Source of the DNA: Algoriphagus hitonicola
Lineage (GTDB): Bacteria; Bacteroidota; Bacteroidia; Cytophagales; Cyclobacteriaceae
Length of the DNA stretch: 64,000 nucleotides
Direction: 5' to 3'
Assembly: GCF_900113375.1 (NCBI RefSeq)
Contig: NZ_FOPC01000006.1
Location: 205,225-269,224 of the forward strand
The translations under genes and the position numbers were made by a program. Below the pieces are notes generated by a model that had not been told where the DNA came from, did no database searches, and saw only the letters and a program-made list of their open reading frames with translations. Positions 24,941 through 34,600 of the stretch are shown here, one piece after another (position 1 is the stretch's first letter; each line of letters begins with the position of its first letter).

Positions 24941-24971
24941 TTTGTTAGATAGATCTAACTTTGTACTTTTG
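24941..24971 (+). promoter_or_regulatory. Promoter of the TonB receptor gene
   Basis: TTTG at 24941-24944, a 19-nt spacer and TACTTTTG at 24964-24971 match the Bacteroidota consensus. A second possible -7 box, TAACTTTG, is at 24956-24963. Transcription would start near 24978, giving a leader of about 57 nt. Confidence 0.6.
24944..24959. promoter_or_regulatory. Probable DtxR-family operator
   Basis: GTTAGAT-AG-ATCTAAC is a 16-bp palindrome that lies in the spacer of the receptor promoter. A repressor bound here would block RNA polymerase. The TTAG...CTAA arms resemble known DtxR/IdeR boxes. The binding protein is inferred from the adjacent divergent gene. Confidence 0.65.
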
Positions 24972-25034
24972 TTCGTATAATAATTCGATAAATAAGTCTT
25001 TAAATGATTTGGTCATTTTCTCAAATCAAAATTT

Positions 25035-27317
25035 ATGAATAGAAAATTTATAATAATCTTTGGCATTATTGGCCTTTTGAGTTTGGGAGGCTATGGGAAT
25101 CTTTTTGGTCAGAATTTATTAAAGGGTAAAATTGAATCGAAGGGTGTGCCTATAGAGTTTGCCAGTATCCTGATAAAGGATTCGAATGCGGGTACAATGA
25201 GTGACAGTTTGGGGGTTTTTGAAATTAGTGTTCCAAAGGAGGAAATGATTACCCTTCAGATATCCCGGATCGGCTTTAAGACGATTCAAAGGCAAATAAG
25301 GAATGCAGCGGAATTTTTGAGAATAGAAATGGAAGAATTGGATTCCAGTTTGGACGAAGTGGTCATCAGCGGGACTTTGGAGCAGGTTTCAAGATCTGCA
25401 AGTCCAGTACCCGTGGAAGTTTACAAGGACAGTTTTTTTAAGGCAAATCCGACTCCTTCCATTTTCGAATCCTTGCAGACGGTCAATGGGGTCCGTCCAC
25501 AGATCAATTGTAATATCTGCAACACCGGAGATATCCATATAAACGGTCTAGAAGGGCCCTATACCATGATTTTGATCGATGGAATGCCGATTGTCAGCGG
25601 TTTAGCCACAGTCTATGGATTGACGGGAATCCCCCAATCCTTGGTTGATCGGATCGAAGTCGTCAAAGGTCCAGCTTCCACGCTATATGGCTCTGAGGCT
25701 GTCGGAGGTTTAATCAATGTCATCACAAAAAATGCATTAAATGCGCCTTTGGTCAGTTTGGATTATTTTGGAACTTCCTGGGGAGAGCACAATCTGGATT
25801 TGGGCGTCAAGTCACAGTGGGGAAATAATATTCAGTCTTTGACGGGCTTGAATCTTTTCAATTACAGCAACCCGATTGACAATAACGGTGATGGAATGAC
25901 CGACTTGACTTTGGCCAAAAGGGCCTCACTTTTTCAAAAAATTAATTGGTTGAGAAACTCAAAAAAGGAATTTAACCTGGCCGGTAGATTTGTCTATGAA
26001 GACCGATGGGGAGGAGAGACGAATTGGAACAGAGAGGCAAGAGGAGGAGATCAGATTTATGGAGAAAGTATTTACACCAAACGTTGGGAGCTTTTTGGCA
26101 ATTATGAATTGCCGGTAAGGCAAGGGATGAATTTTCAGTTTTCTGTCAATAGCCACGACCAAAATTCCGCCTACGGAGATCAGCTTTACTTGGCGAAGCA
26201 GTCTATTGCTTTTGGGCAGCTTACCTGGAATCAGACTCTAGGAAATCATCAGTTCCTATCAGGGTTGGCCTATCGCTATACCTTTTACGACGATAATACA
26301 CCCGCAACCCAACAATTCGGATCTGATGAAAACGAGCCCTCAGAGATTCATCTGCCGGGGATTTTTGTCCAGGATGAAATCAAGTTTTCGCCGGCAAGTA
26401 CGCTTTTGTTGGGACTCAGATCGGATTTCAATTCCATCCACGGAGTAATTCTTTCCCCGCGGATGAATTTGAAAATTCAATCCCAAGATCAAAGTTCTAT
26501 TTTCAGATTTTCGCTGGGAAATGGTTTTCGCGTAGCAAATGTGTTTACCGAAGATCATGCTGCGCTCACTGGAGCTAGGGAGGTTGTATTTATGGAAGAA
26601 TTGAACCCGGAGCGATCTTGGAATAGCAATATCAACCTGATCAAAAAATTCTACACCGATGGAGGGGATTTTATCAGTTTTGATGCATCTGCCTTTTACA
26701 CTCAATTTTCTAACCGGATTGTGCCGGATTATGAAACGAATCCCAATCAAATCATTTATTCAAACCTCAGCGGACAGGCAATTTCAAAAGGGGTTTCATT
26801 AACCTCTACTTTGGCGCTACGCAATGGGTTTGAGGGATCTATTGGGATGACGCTGATGGATGTAAAGCTGGATCAAAATGGAGAGCGTTTGCAGCAATTA
26901 TTGACCGAGCGGTTTTCGGCTGTTTGGAATCTGGGGTATCAATTTCAGCCTTGGAAAATGTCGGTCAATTATACCGGAAATCTATATAGTCCTATGCGTC
27001 TGCCTTTGCTAGGGGAATTGGATTCTAGAGCCGAATTTTCACCGTGGTGGAGTATTCAAAATGTTCAGTTGACCAAGCAGTTGGGGGATCGGTTTGAACT
27101 TTATGGTGGGGTGAAAAATCTACTCAATTTCACACCCCCAGCCAATAGTATTGCTCGAGCTTTTGATCCTTTCGACCGGGGAGTGGAGTTTGGTTCGGAC
27201 GGTTCGGTAATTCCAACACCGAACAATCCTGAGGCATTGACCTTTGACCCGACTTATATGTTTGCGCCGAATCAAGGAATCCGCGGCTTTTTAGGCGTTC
27301 GATATACGATTTTCTAA
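25035..27317 (+). CDS. TonB-dependent outer-membrane receptor
   Basis: A 760-residue receptor: signal peptide (about 1-25), CarboxypepD_reg-like domain (about 28-100), a TonB-box-like DEVVISGT (107-114), plug domain and beta-barrel ending in aromatic YTIF. The plug has Cys159 and Cys162 (NCNICN) before IHINGLEGPYTMILIDGMP, a subgroup feature; the paired cysteines might bind metal or form a disulphide. Next to a DtxR repressor and a copper island, the ligand is probably an iron or copper compound or haem. Its stop overlaps that of the convergent CHY gene by 4 bp. Confidence 0.9.
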   Translation: MNRKFIIIFGIIGLLSLGGYGNLFGQNLLKGKIESKGVPIEFASILIKDSNAGTMSDSLGVFEISVPKEEMITLQISRIGFKTIQRQIRNAAEFLRIEMEELDSSLDEVVISGTLEQVSRSASPVPVEVYKDSFFKANPTPSIFESLQTVNGVRPQINCNICNTGDIHINGLEGPYTMILIDGMPIVSGLATVYGLTGIPQSLVDRIEVVKGPASTLYGSEAVGGLINVITKNALNAPLVSLDYFGTSWGEHNLDLGVKSQWGNNIQSLTGLNLFNYSNPIDNNGDGMTDLTLAKRASLFQKINWLRNSKKEFNLAGRFVYEDRWGGETNWNREARGGDQIYGESIYTKRWELFGNYELPVRQGMNFQFSVNSHDQNSAYGDQLYLAKQSIAFGQLTWNQTLGNHQFLSGLAYRYTFYDDNTPATQQFGSDENEPSEIHLPGIFVQDEIKFSPASTLLLGLRSDFNSIHGVILSPRMNLKIQSQDQSSIFRFSLGNGFRVANVFTEDHAALTGAREVVFMEELNPERSWNSNINLIKKFYTDGGDFISFDASAFYTQFSNRIVPDYETNPNQIIYSNLSGQAISKGVSLTSTLALRNGFEGSIGMTLMDVKLDQNGERLQQLLTERFSAVWNLGYQFQPWKMSVNYTGNLYSPMRLPLLGELDSRAEFSPWWSIQNVQLTKQLGDRFELYGGVKNLLNFTPPANSIARAFDPFDRGVEFGSDGSVIPTPNNPEALTFDPTYMFAPNQGIRGFLGVRYTIF

Positions 27318-27760
27318 TTTATCCCGCCCGATTTGGGCTCAGTCTCAAAATACAAATGATAGTGCTTGCTGCAGCCGGGATTAAATTTGGCTTCGCAATG
27401 AGGGCAAGTATTGTCTGATGCCATGTATTCATTGATCCCCAGCTCATTTCCGCAAACTCCGCAGAGGATGGCTTTCTGATCAAATTCAGATTTAGGCCAA
27501 ACCTGATGCTCATGGTCTGCCTCTTCTTCATGGCAGGAAAAACAGGGATAATATTTATCGCAGCACTTGAATTTGATCGCGATGATATCCAGCTCCGAAT
27601 GCCAATGGACACAGCGAGTCTGATTATCTACCGGTTTCCCATAAACATTGATTCCACGGATTTGGGAAACTTTGATCGGCTCGAGGACTTTTTCCTGAGC
27701 AAAAGAAAATGCAGGAGAAAGCAAGAATATAGCAAAGGCAATCAGTAAGCTCTTTTTCAT
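27314..27760 (-). CDS. CHY zinc-finger protein with a signal peptide
   Basis: A 148-residue protein with a CHY zinc finger: CVHWHSELDIIAIKFKCC, YYPCFSCHEEEADH, CGVCGNEL and CPHCEAKFNPGCSKHYHLYF, all Cys and His ligands in place. CHY proteins are usually cytosolic, about 100-120 residues. Here a clear signal peptide precedes the domain (MKKSLLIAFAIFLLSPAFSFAQ), so it should be exported. The start at 27760 is chosen because it opens that signal peptide; the ATG at 27793 adds an unlikely extension. It is last in the copper island. Confidence 0.85.
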   Translation of the reverse strand: MKKSLLIAFAIFLLSPAFSFAQEKVLEPIKVSQIRGINVYGKPVDNQTRCVHWHSELDIIAIKFKCCDKYYPCFSCHEEEADHEHQVWPKSEFDQKAILCGVCGNELGINEYMASDNTCPHCEAKFNPGCSKHYHLYFETEPKSGGIN

Positions 27761-27812
27761 CTTTTGGACAATTACAAAGCGGATAGAAGACACTTCCCGC
27801 TTGCGAAATTAA

Positions 27813-28385
27813 TTAATTTATGGACAAAGTTTCTTCCACACTGCCACAGTTAAGCATGGTACTTCCGAAAAGTGGATTTTTGATTTCATCGTTTGCGCTG
27901 AGCCACATGCCACCTTGGTTTCCTTTGTACATCGGGCAATATTGATGGTAAAGTGTGCGGTCAGCTCCCGCGATTTTTATGAAATCAACCAATACGAGAC
28001 TGAGGTCCTGAAAATTTTCTCGTTGTATAGCGATGTCCTCACTTTTTAATTTTTCTGAAAGAGCAATAGCTTCTTGCTGGAGTTTTGCAAGTTCCCCAGA
28101 ATTATCCTCCACAGCATCGAAGTCAAAATTTTCTAATGCATGTAGCAGCTCATCGGTACTTGAGCGAACAATCGGGGCATTATCTGCAACCAAAGCATCT
28201 TTGACTACCAAATACGAATCGATTAAGGATGAGGTGGCTTGAGTTTTGGCAATAGAAATCGAGTTTGATGAGTCAGGAATATCGGATGTCTGTGTTTCTT
28301 CCTTTGCTTGGTCAGTGGTGCTATTTTCTCCGCAGGAGAAAAACACGAACGAAATTATAGAGGCATATAAAATGGACTTTTTCAT
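27813..28385 (-). CDS. DUF3347 lipoprotein
   Basis: A 190-residue lipoprotein (lipobox FFSC, Cys18) with a DUF3347 helical domain ending in YHQYCPMYKGNQGGMWLS and NPLFGSTMLNCG. The same module forms the C-terminus of the adjacent CusB-like adaptor. The conserved Cys and Met residues suggest copper binding in the periplasm; this is inference. It lies 39 bp after the adaptor gene. Confidence 0.85.
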   Translation of the reverse strand: MKKSILYASIISFVFFSCGENSTTDQAKEETQTSDIPDSSNSISIAKTQATSSLIDSYLVVKDALVADNAPIVRSSTDELLHALENFDFDAVEDNSGELAKLQQEAIALSEKLKSEDIAIQRENFQDLSLVLVDFIKIAGADRTLYHQYCPMYKGNQGGMWLSANDEIKNPLFGSTMLNCGSVEETLSIN

Positions 28386-28424
28386 AGTTTTAAGTAGTTA
28401 TTCGATAGGTTTTATTTGATAAAA

Positions 28425-30191
28425 TCAATGATTATGAGCAGCAGGAGGGGATGAATTTTCGGAAAGGTTCATGACCGGTTGACCTTTAAGATAGGTTTGT
28501 CTGATTTCTCCGCAAGTTAACATAGAGGATCCAAAATAGGGGTTGGTGATGTTTTTTTCCTCACTTAGCCAATAAGCTCCCTCATCTCCAAAGGCCATTG
28601 GACAGTAGTCTTTGTAGACCACTTCTTTGTTGAGTCCAAAAGTCTCCGTCATTTCTAAAATATGAAATGAGAGCATAGAAAAATGCTTCCGCGCTTCTTC
28701 AAGTTCATCAGCAGAAGCCATTTTTTGTTGAGCATCATTCATTCCTTCCAGTATTTTCATCCATCGGTCGTGAGCTTGATCTTTCACCAATTTCATATTT
28801 ACGGCTGAAAGTCTCTCCTCAAACGACCCCAATGATTTCTTGGTCTCATTCAGATCATCTTTGACGAGTCCATTTTTCACTTGAAAATAAGCTTCTGCGA
28901 CAGCCGTGATTTGCTCTCTAAATTCTTCAGAAACTTCGATAGATTTGGTCTCTGGACGATTCATCATGCTGTAATTTCCTGAGAGCTGGGCTGCAGCATC
29001 TATGGCAAAGACACCGTTAGTTACGATTTCTTCCCCTGCCAATATCCCGGATTTGATCTCCTGATTTTCTCCCATTCGGTCTCCCAGTGTGACTTCACGC
29101 ATTTCGAATGTAGGAGGATTGGTTCCGGGTGTTTTCACATAGACCACCGATCGTTTGCCGGACCAGAGAACAGCGGTTCTGGGTACCATCAATGCCGATG
29201 CTCCGGATTTGCTTTTAATGTTCACTGTGGCATTTACAAACATTTCGGGTTTGAGATTTTGACCTGTGTTGTTTACTTCAGCACGGATTTTGGCCGATCG
29301 GGTGTTTGGATCGATTACCGGATCAATAAAGGTGATTTTTGCCCTGAAATTTTCTCCGGGAATTCCCGCCACAGAAAAATTAATTTGATCTCCTATTCGT
29401 AAGAATGATAAATCTGTTTCATAAGCGTCCAAAAGAACCCAAAGCTTATCCAGATTGATTACATTAAATAAGACTGAGCCGGTACTGACATAATCACCTA
29501 CCGAAACGTTTCGCTGAGTAACTACCCCGGATTGGTCCGCCAAAATATCAAATTGCTCCTGTACTTTTTCTGATTTTTCAATCGCATCGATTTGCTGATC
29601 AGAAAGCTTCCAAAGTCTCAATTTGGATTTTGCGGCCTCGTAAAGTTGCGGAAAATCGGATTTGCTTTTGGCAGCCTCCAAGAGTTCCTGTTGGGCACTC
29701 ATGAGTTCAGGGGAATATAGCGTAGCAATTCGCTGTCCTTTCTCTACTTTTTCACCAGTGAAGGTGATAAATAGACGCTCGACTCTTCCGGGAAATTTGC
29801 TGGTGAGTGTTGCGATTTCCCGTTCATCTCCCTGGATTTTTCCAGTCAAGTTTAATTCACCTCCAGTATTACCTCCTCCGACTTTGCTGGTTTGGATTTG
29901 AGCCATAGCTACCGCTTCGGAGGTCATTTCAAAGACCATTGGATTGCTGGAGTTTTTCGAAGCTTGGGAGGCAGGTATTAGGTCCATCCCGCAAATGGGA
30001 CAGTCACCAGGCTCTCCCAGTTTGATCTGAGGGTGCATAGAACAAGTCCAGGTTGTATTCGAGTCGGTCTCCTCATGCTCATGCCCTTCGTGGTTCTCCT
30101 CTGCTCCGGGTTTCAGGAGCCAGCCTACAACTAGCCCAAATACCAGTGCTAGGGTGACCAAGGCAAATTTGTTATTTAATATTTTTTTCAT
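28425..30191 (-). CDS. cusB: CusB-like efflux adaptor with extra metal-binding domains
   Basis: The periplasmic adaptor of a heavy-metal RND pump. The 588-residue protein has an N-terminal membrane segment (about 10-27), a His-rich linker, a heavy-metal-binding domain (WTCSMHPQIKLGEPGDCPICGMDLIP, about 48-74), the adaptor body and a C-terminal DUF3347 module (YKDYCPMAFGDEGAYWLS ... SSMLTCG). Its start overlaps the TolC gene by 4 bp. Symbol by similarity of role; the exact metal (copper or silver most likely) is inferred from the neighbours. Confidence 0.92.
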   Translation of the reverse strand: MKKILNNKFALVTLALVFGLVVGWLLKPGAEENHEGHEHEETDSNTTWTCSMHPQIKLGEPGDCPICGMDLIPASQASKNSSNPMVFEMTSEAVAMAQIQTSKVGGGNTGGELNLTGKIQGDEREIATLTSKFPGRVERLFITFTGEKVEKGQRIATLYSPELMSAQQELLEAAKSKSDFPQLYEAAKSKLRLWKLSDQQIDAIEKSEKVQEQFDILADQSGVVTQRNVSVGDYVSTGSVLFNVINLDKLWVLLDAYETDLSFLRIGDQINFSVAGIPGENFRAKITFIDPVIDPNTRSAKIRAEVNNTGQNLKPEMFVNATVNIKSKSGASALMVPRTAVLWSGKRSVVYVKTPGTNPPTFEMREVTLGDRMGENQEIKSGILAGEEIVTNGVFAIDAAAQLSGNYSMMNRPETKSIEVSEEFREQITAVAEAYFQVKNGLVKDDLNETKKSLGSFEERLSAVNMKLVKDQAHDRWMKILEGMNDAQQKMASADELEEARKHFSMLSFHILEMTETFGLNKEVVYKDYCPMAFGDEGAYWLSEEKNITNPYFGSSMLTCGEIRQTYLKGQPVMNLSENSSPPAAHNH

Positions 30192-31690
30192 TTTGATTCG
30201 AATTGAATTTGAAGAGAATTAGCCGCAAGCATTTCCAGCATGGAAAGGCTTTGATACTGGAGATTGATGGCATTGACGCGTTTGAGTTTGTATTCCAATA
30301 AGCGCTGCTGGGTTCGTAGCACGAGATCCAGTTCGGTTGAATTGGATGAAAAGGCGGTAGTCAACAATTGGATTTGCTGCTCTACCAGTTTGATTTGAGC
30401 TTCGTATAGTTCCAGTTGACGGTTGGCATTTTCCCAATTGCGGAATGCATTGGACCATTCCATCGCCAAAAGATTTTTGGTTTCTTCCTGCCTGTGAAAA
30501 GCAGATTTTTTGAGCAGTTCGGTTTCTTTGATTTTCGAATTGATTTTTTTTCGATAGATCGGAAGCGTCATGCTCACCATTGGCATGACCATATTTTGTC
30601 CGCCCATTTGCATTCCACTTTCGGGTCTTGGGCTGAAAAGCATGTAATTCACTCCGGCACCTAGCATGGGTTTTCCTTCCAGTTTGGCCATTTTGGCTTG
30701 CTGATCCAAAGCGGACAACTCCGCATCGTACATGGAGATCATTGGGTTATTTCGATAAATACTGTCTAAAACCTGCTTTCTATCCAAGTTCAATTTGACT
30801 GTTTCTAATTCTTCTGGAAGTGGGATTTTCGCTTCCTGCTCTCGGTTTAAAAGCTGGTTGAATTTGATCTGTAGCGGCTCGAGATCAGCAGTCAATTGCT
30901 CGATTTGATTTTCCAATTCCTCGATTTCTATCTGAATCTGAAGTACCTGGTTCATTCCCTCTGCCGAGCTCATTTGGGAAGAAGCCATGACTTCAGATTG
31001 AGGTTTGGCCATGCTTTCATCGGAGGTTTTTCCTCCCATAGTTTCCATGGAGGATTGGGATGCACTTGAGGTGGCTACAGGTTTTTCTGCCATTTCAGTG
31101 GGGGAGGATGAGTTACTTTGACCCACTTGGTATTTTATTAGGGCCAACCGCTTGTATTTTTCCAAGTAATTCAGGTTTTCCTCCGAAATAAAAATTTCCT
31201 CTTGCAGGCGAATCAGTTCATACCAGGTAGATTTGACTTGATAAAACAATTGATTTTTTTGCTCCAAAAACAATTGATAGTCTACCTGTGCCATTTGCCC
31301 CAATTCCTCCTTTTGTGTCGAAATCATCCCAAACCAGGGAAACATCTGCATCACCCTTAGGTCTGCGGATTGATTTCCCATAAAGCGCTCCATAGGTTTG
31401 AGGAAAATTCCAGCTTGTAGCTCAGGATCTGGCAAACTGGGCTGGTTGATTCGCTCCATACTGGCTTCATATCGAGCGTAGGATGCCCTCAGGCCGGGAT
31501 TATTTTCAGCTGCTTGGATCAGGTAATCATCTAAGGTTTGGGACTTTGCTTCCTTAGGAAATGAGAAGAAAAGTAACAATAGACCAACCAAGGTCATAAA
31601 CCTAATCTGGTAGATTTGAGACGACCATGAAGTGATTTGATCCTTCATAGACCACCTATTTTTTGATATTTTCAAAGTCTTATTTATCAT
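30188..31690 (-). CDS. cusC: TolC-family outer-membrane factor of the metal pump
   Basis: A 500-residue outer-membrane efflux protein with a signal peptide ending near KSQTLDD and two OEP repeats with long coiled coils. Unlike ordinary TolC proteins it has a Ser/Met-rich insert at about 191-246 with seven methionines, and a Met-rich stretch near 360 (MQMGGQNMVMPMVSM). Methionine clusters are typical copper ligands. A second possible start is at 31648, directly before the signal peptide. It begins 4 bp after the CusA-like gene. Confidence 0.88.
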   Translation of the reverse strand: MINKTLKISKNRWSMKDQITSWSSQIYQIRFMTLVGLLLLFFSFPKEAKSQTLDDYLIQAAENNPGLRASYARYEASMERINQPSLPDPELQAGIFLKPMERFMGNQSADLRVMQMFPWFGMISTQKEELGQMAQVDYQLFLEQKNQLFYQVKSTWYELIRLQEEIFISEENLNYLEKYKRLALIKYQVGQSNSSSPTEMAEKPVATSSASQSSMETMGGKTSDESMAKPQSEVMASSQMSSAEGMNQVLQIQIEIEELENQIEQLTADLEPLQIKFNQLLNREQEAKIPLPEELETVKLNLDRKQVLDSIYRNNPMISMYDAELSALDQQAKMAKLEGKPMLGAGVNYMLFSPRPESGMQMGGQNMVMPMVSMTLPIYRKKINSKIKETELLKKSAFHRQEETKNLLAMEWSNAFRNWENANRQLELYEAQIKLVEQQIQLLTTAFSSNSTELDLVLRTQQRLLEYKLKRVNAINLQYQSLSMLEMLAANSLQIQFESK

Positions 31691-31694
31691 GACT

Positions 31695-34600
31695 TTATAC
31701 GTTTGACTCTTCAGTAAATACCTCAGAATTTTGTTTCAATTTTCGTTCAGCCCACCAGCAATACAGCGTGGGCACTATAAATACTGTTGTGATTTCCAGA
31801 ATCATTCCACCCAAGGCAGGAATTGCCATAGGAATCATGATATCAGAGCCCCGACCGGTCGAAGTGAAAATCGGTAGTAAGGCCAAAAGAGTGGTTGCGG
31901 TAGTCATCATACAGGGCAACACTCTCCGTTTTCCGGCTTCCATTACTGCATCCCTAATCGCCCGGGACGTGGAAGGTTTATTTTCCCGGAAACTCTGATC
32001 CAGGTAGGAACCCATTACCACCCCATCATCTGTGGCAATACCAAACAAGGCGATGAAACCTACCCAAACTGCCACGCTGAGATTGTAAACTTTCATCTGG
32101 AATAAATCCCGGATGTTGGTTCCAAACAAACTAAAGTCGAAAAACCAATCCTGTCCAAAAAACCAAAGCATCATAAATCCTCCTGAGAAGGCCATGGCAA
32201 TTCCGGAAAACACGAAAAGCGTGGTAGAAACGGCCCTAAACTGGAAATAGAGAATTAGGAAAATCAGGATTAGAGAAATGGGGACGACGATTGAAAGGCG
32301 TTTTTCTGCTCGGACTTGGTTTTCGTACGATCCGGAAAATTGGAATCGAACGCCATTTGGGACTTTGAGCTCACCGGATTCGATTTTTTGATCAAGATAA
32401 CGCTGGGCATCTTCCACTACTGTGACTTCGGCAAATCCGGGCATTTTATCAAGTAAAACATAACCTACCAAGAAGCTATTTTCTCCCCTGATCATATCCG
32501 GGCCAGGCCGGTAGTTGATGGAGGCCAGCTGCCCTAGAGGAATATAGTTCCCCTGTGGAGTTGGGATCTGAAGATTTTCGATCGCATGTGGGTCGTCTCT
32601 GAATTCCCTCGCATAGCGAACTCTAATGGGGAATCGTTCACGGCCCTCGACGGTGGTACTGACTTTCATCCCACCGATGGCGGTTTCGATAAAATCCTGA
32701 ACATCCATCACATTCATTCCGTATCGGGCGATTTGTTCGCGATTGATGTCCAGCTCCAAATAGGGTTTTCCGACGATTCGATCGGCAAAAACAGCTTCTT
32801 TTTTTACTGAAGGAACTTCCTTGAGGTATTTTTCGAGTTCGAGGCCAAAGGATTCGATGGTTTTAAGGTCAGGCCCGTACACTTTGATTCCCATAGGCGC
32901 TCGCATGCCTGTTTGAAGCATAACTAAGCGGGTTTCAATCGGCTGAAGTTTTGGCGAGGAGGTCACCCCGGGAAGGTTAACTACGCTGATGATTTCATCC
33001 CAGATATCATCTGGAGAATTGATATGAGGTCTCCATTGCCGGAAATACTGGCCATTGTTATCCGGAATTAGGTTTTTGGTGTCGATTTGATCCGGAGTCA
33101 TGGTTTCTGGATCATAAAAGGATCCATCTTTTAGTTCAAATTTTCCATCTTTAACCTTGAAGCGCAATCGGGTACCATTGATATCGGTCAAGTATTCAGA
33201 CTTGTAGTTGATGGTATTTTCAAACATGGACATAGGAGCGGGATCGATGGCTGTCTCTGCCCGTCCGGCTTTTCCTACGACCATATCCACTTCAGGAATG
33301 GCGGTTACCAGCATATCGAGCTTTTGTAGGACTTCCTTGTTTTCCTGTACTCCCGAGTGCGGCATGGTCGTGGGCATGAGTAGAAAAGATCCTTCATTTA
33401 GGGAAGGCATAAATTCCTCTCCCAAGCCGGGAAATGTATGAGTCAAACCCGACCAAACTCCAGTAGTCCGAACATTAATTCCTAGCTGATCAAAAGCCTT
33501 AGGGACCACCCCAAATACCTGAGCAAATCCCAACCAAACGCTGATTCCAATTAAGATAACAATGACAGGAAAAAGTAAAAATGTCCCTTTGTTTTCCAGG
33601 CACCAATGGAGGATTTTGGGATAGACTTTGATAAAAACCGAAAAGCCCCCTAAAACCAATCCAAGAAGAAACAGAATGAAAATAAAGTTGAGAATCGTGC
33701 TGACAGAAACGCCGAGCGGCATCCATTCTGTTGTCAATAACCAAGAAATAAACAATAAGGTGATGCCTATGATCAACTTGTCTTTATACATCCCAACCTT
33801 TTCAGGGTACTGATTTGAAAGCGTATTAATCAATCCATATCCAAACAATAACCATCCTCCCCAACTCCAAAGTGTAAGTGCTACAATGGGGCCTAGAATG
33901 ATCAGTCCATAGTTAACATATCGACTGATTTTGCCTTTTAACTTTTTGATGGAAAAAATCCAATGGGAGAATGCTGGCATAATCAGTAAGGTGAAAAGCA
34001 CCGCTGAGATAAGGGCAAATGTTTTGGTATAGGCTAAGGGCCCAAACAATTTTCCTTCGGCAGCCTCTAATGTGAATACAGGCAAAAAACTAATAATGGT
34101 TGTGCTGACTGCAGTAATAATTGCTCCTGAAACTTCAGCTGTTGCTAGGTAAACGGTTTGAATTTTGGATTGTCCTTTGGGAGCGATTTCCAGATGTCGA
34201 AGTACATTTTCATTGAGAATGATGCCTAAATCCACCATGGTTCCAATGGCGATCGCTATCCCTGATAAAGCGACAATATTGGCATCCACGCCGATATATT
34301 TCATGAATATAAAGCAGATCAAAACCGCCATGGGTAGTAAAGCCGAGATCAGAAGCGAGGCTCTGATATTATACACCATGACCAAAATGACGATAATCGT
34401 CACCAAGATCTGTAAACTGATCGCATCATATAATGTGCCCAAAGTTTCGTAAATCAGCCCGGTTCGGTCATAAAAAGGAACAAGGGTAACTTTGGAAACT
34501 GTGCCATCTGCCAGGGTTTTAGAAGGTAATCCCTGAGAAAGCTTCTCGATTTCGGCTTTTACTCCTTCAATTACTTTAAGCGGATTGTTTCCATATCTAG

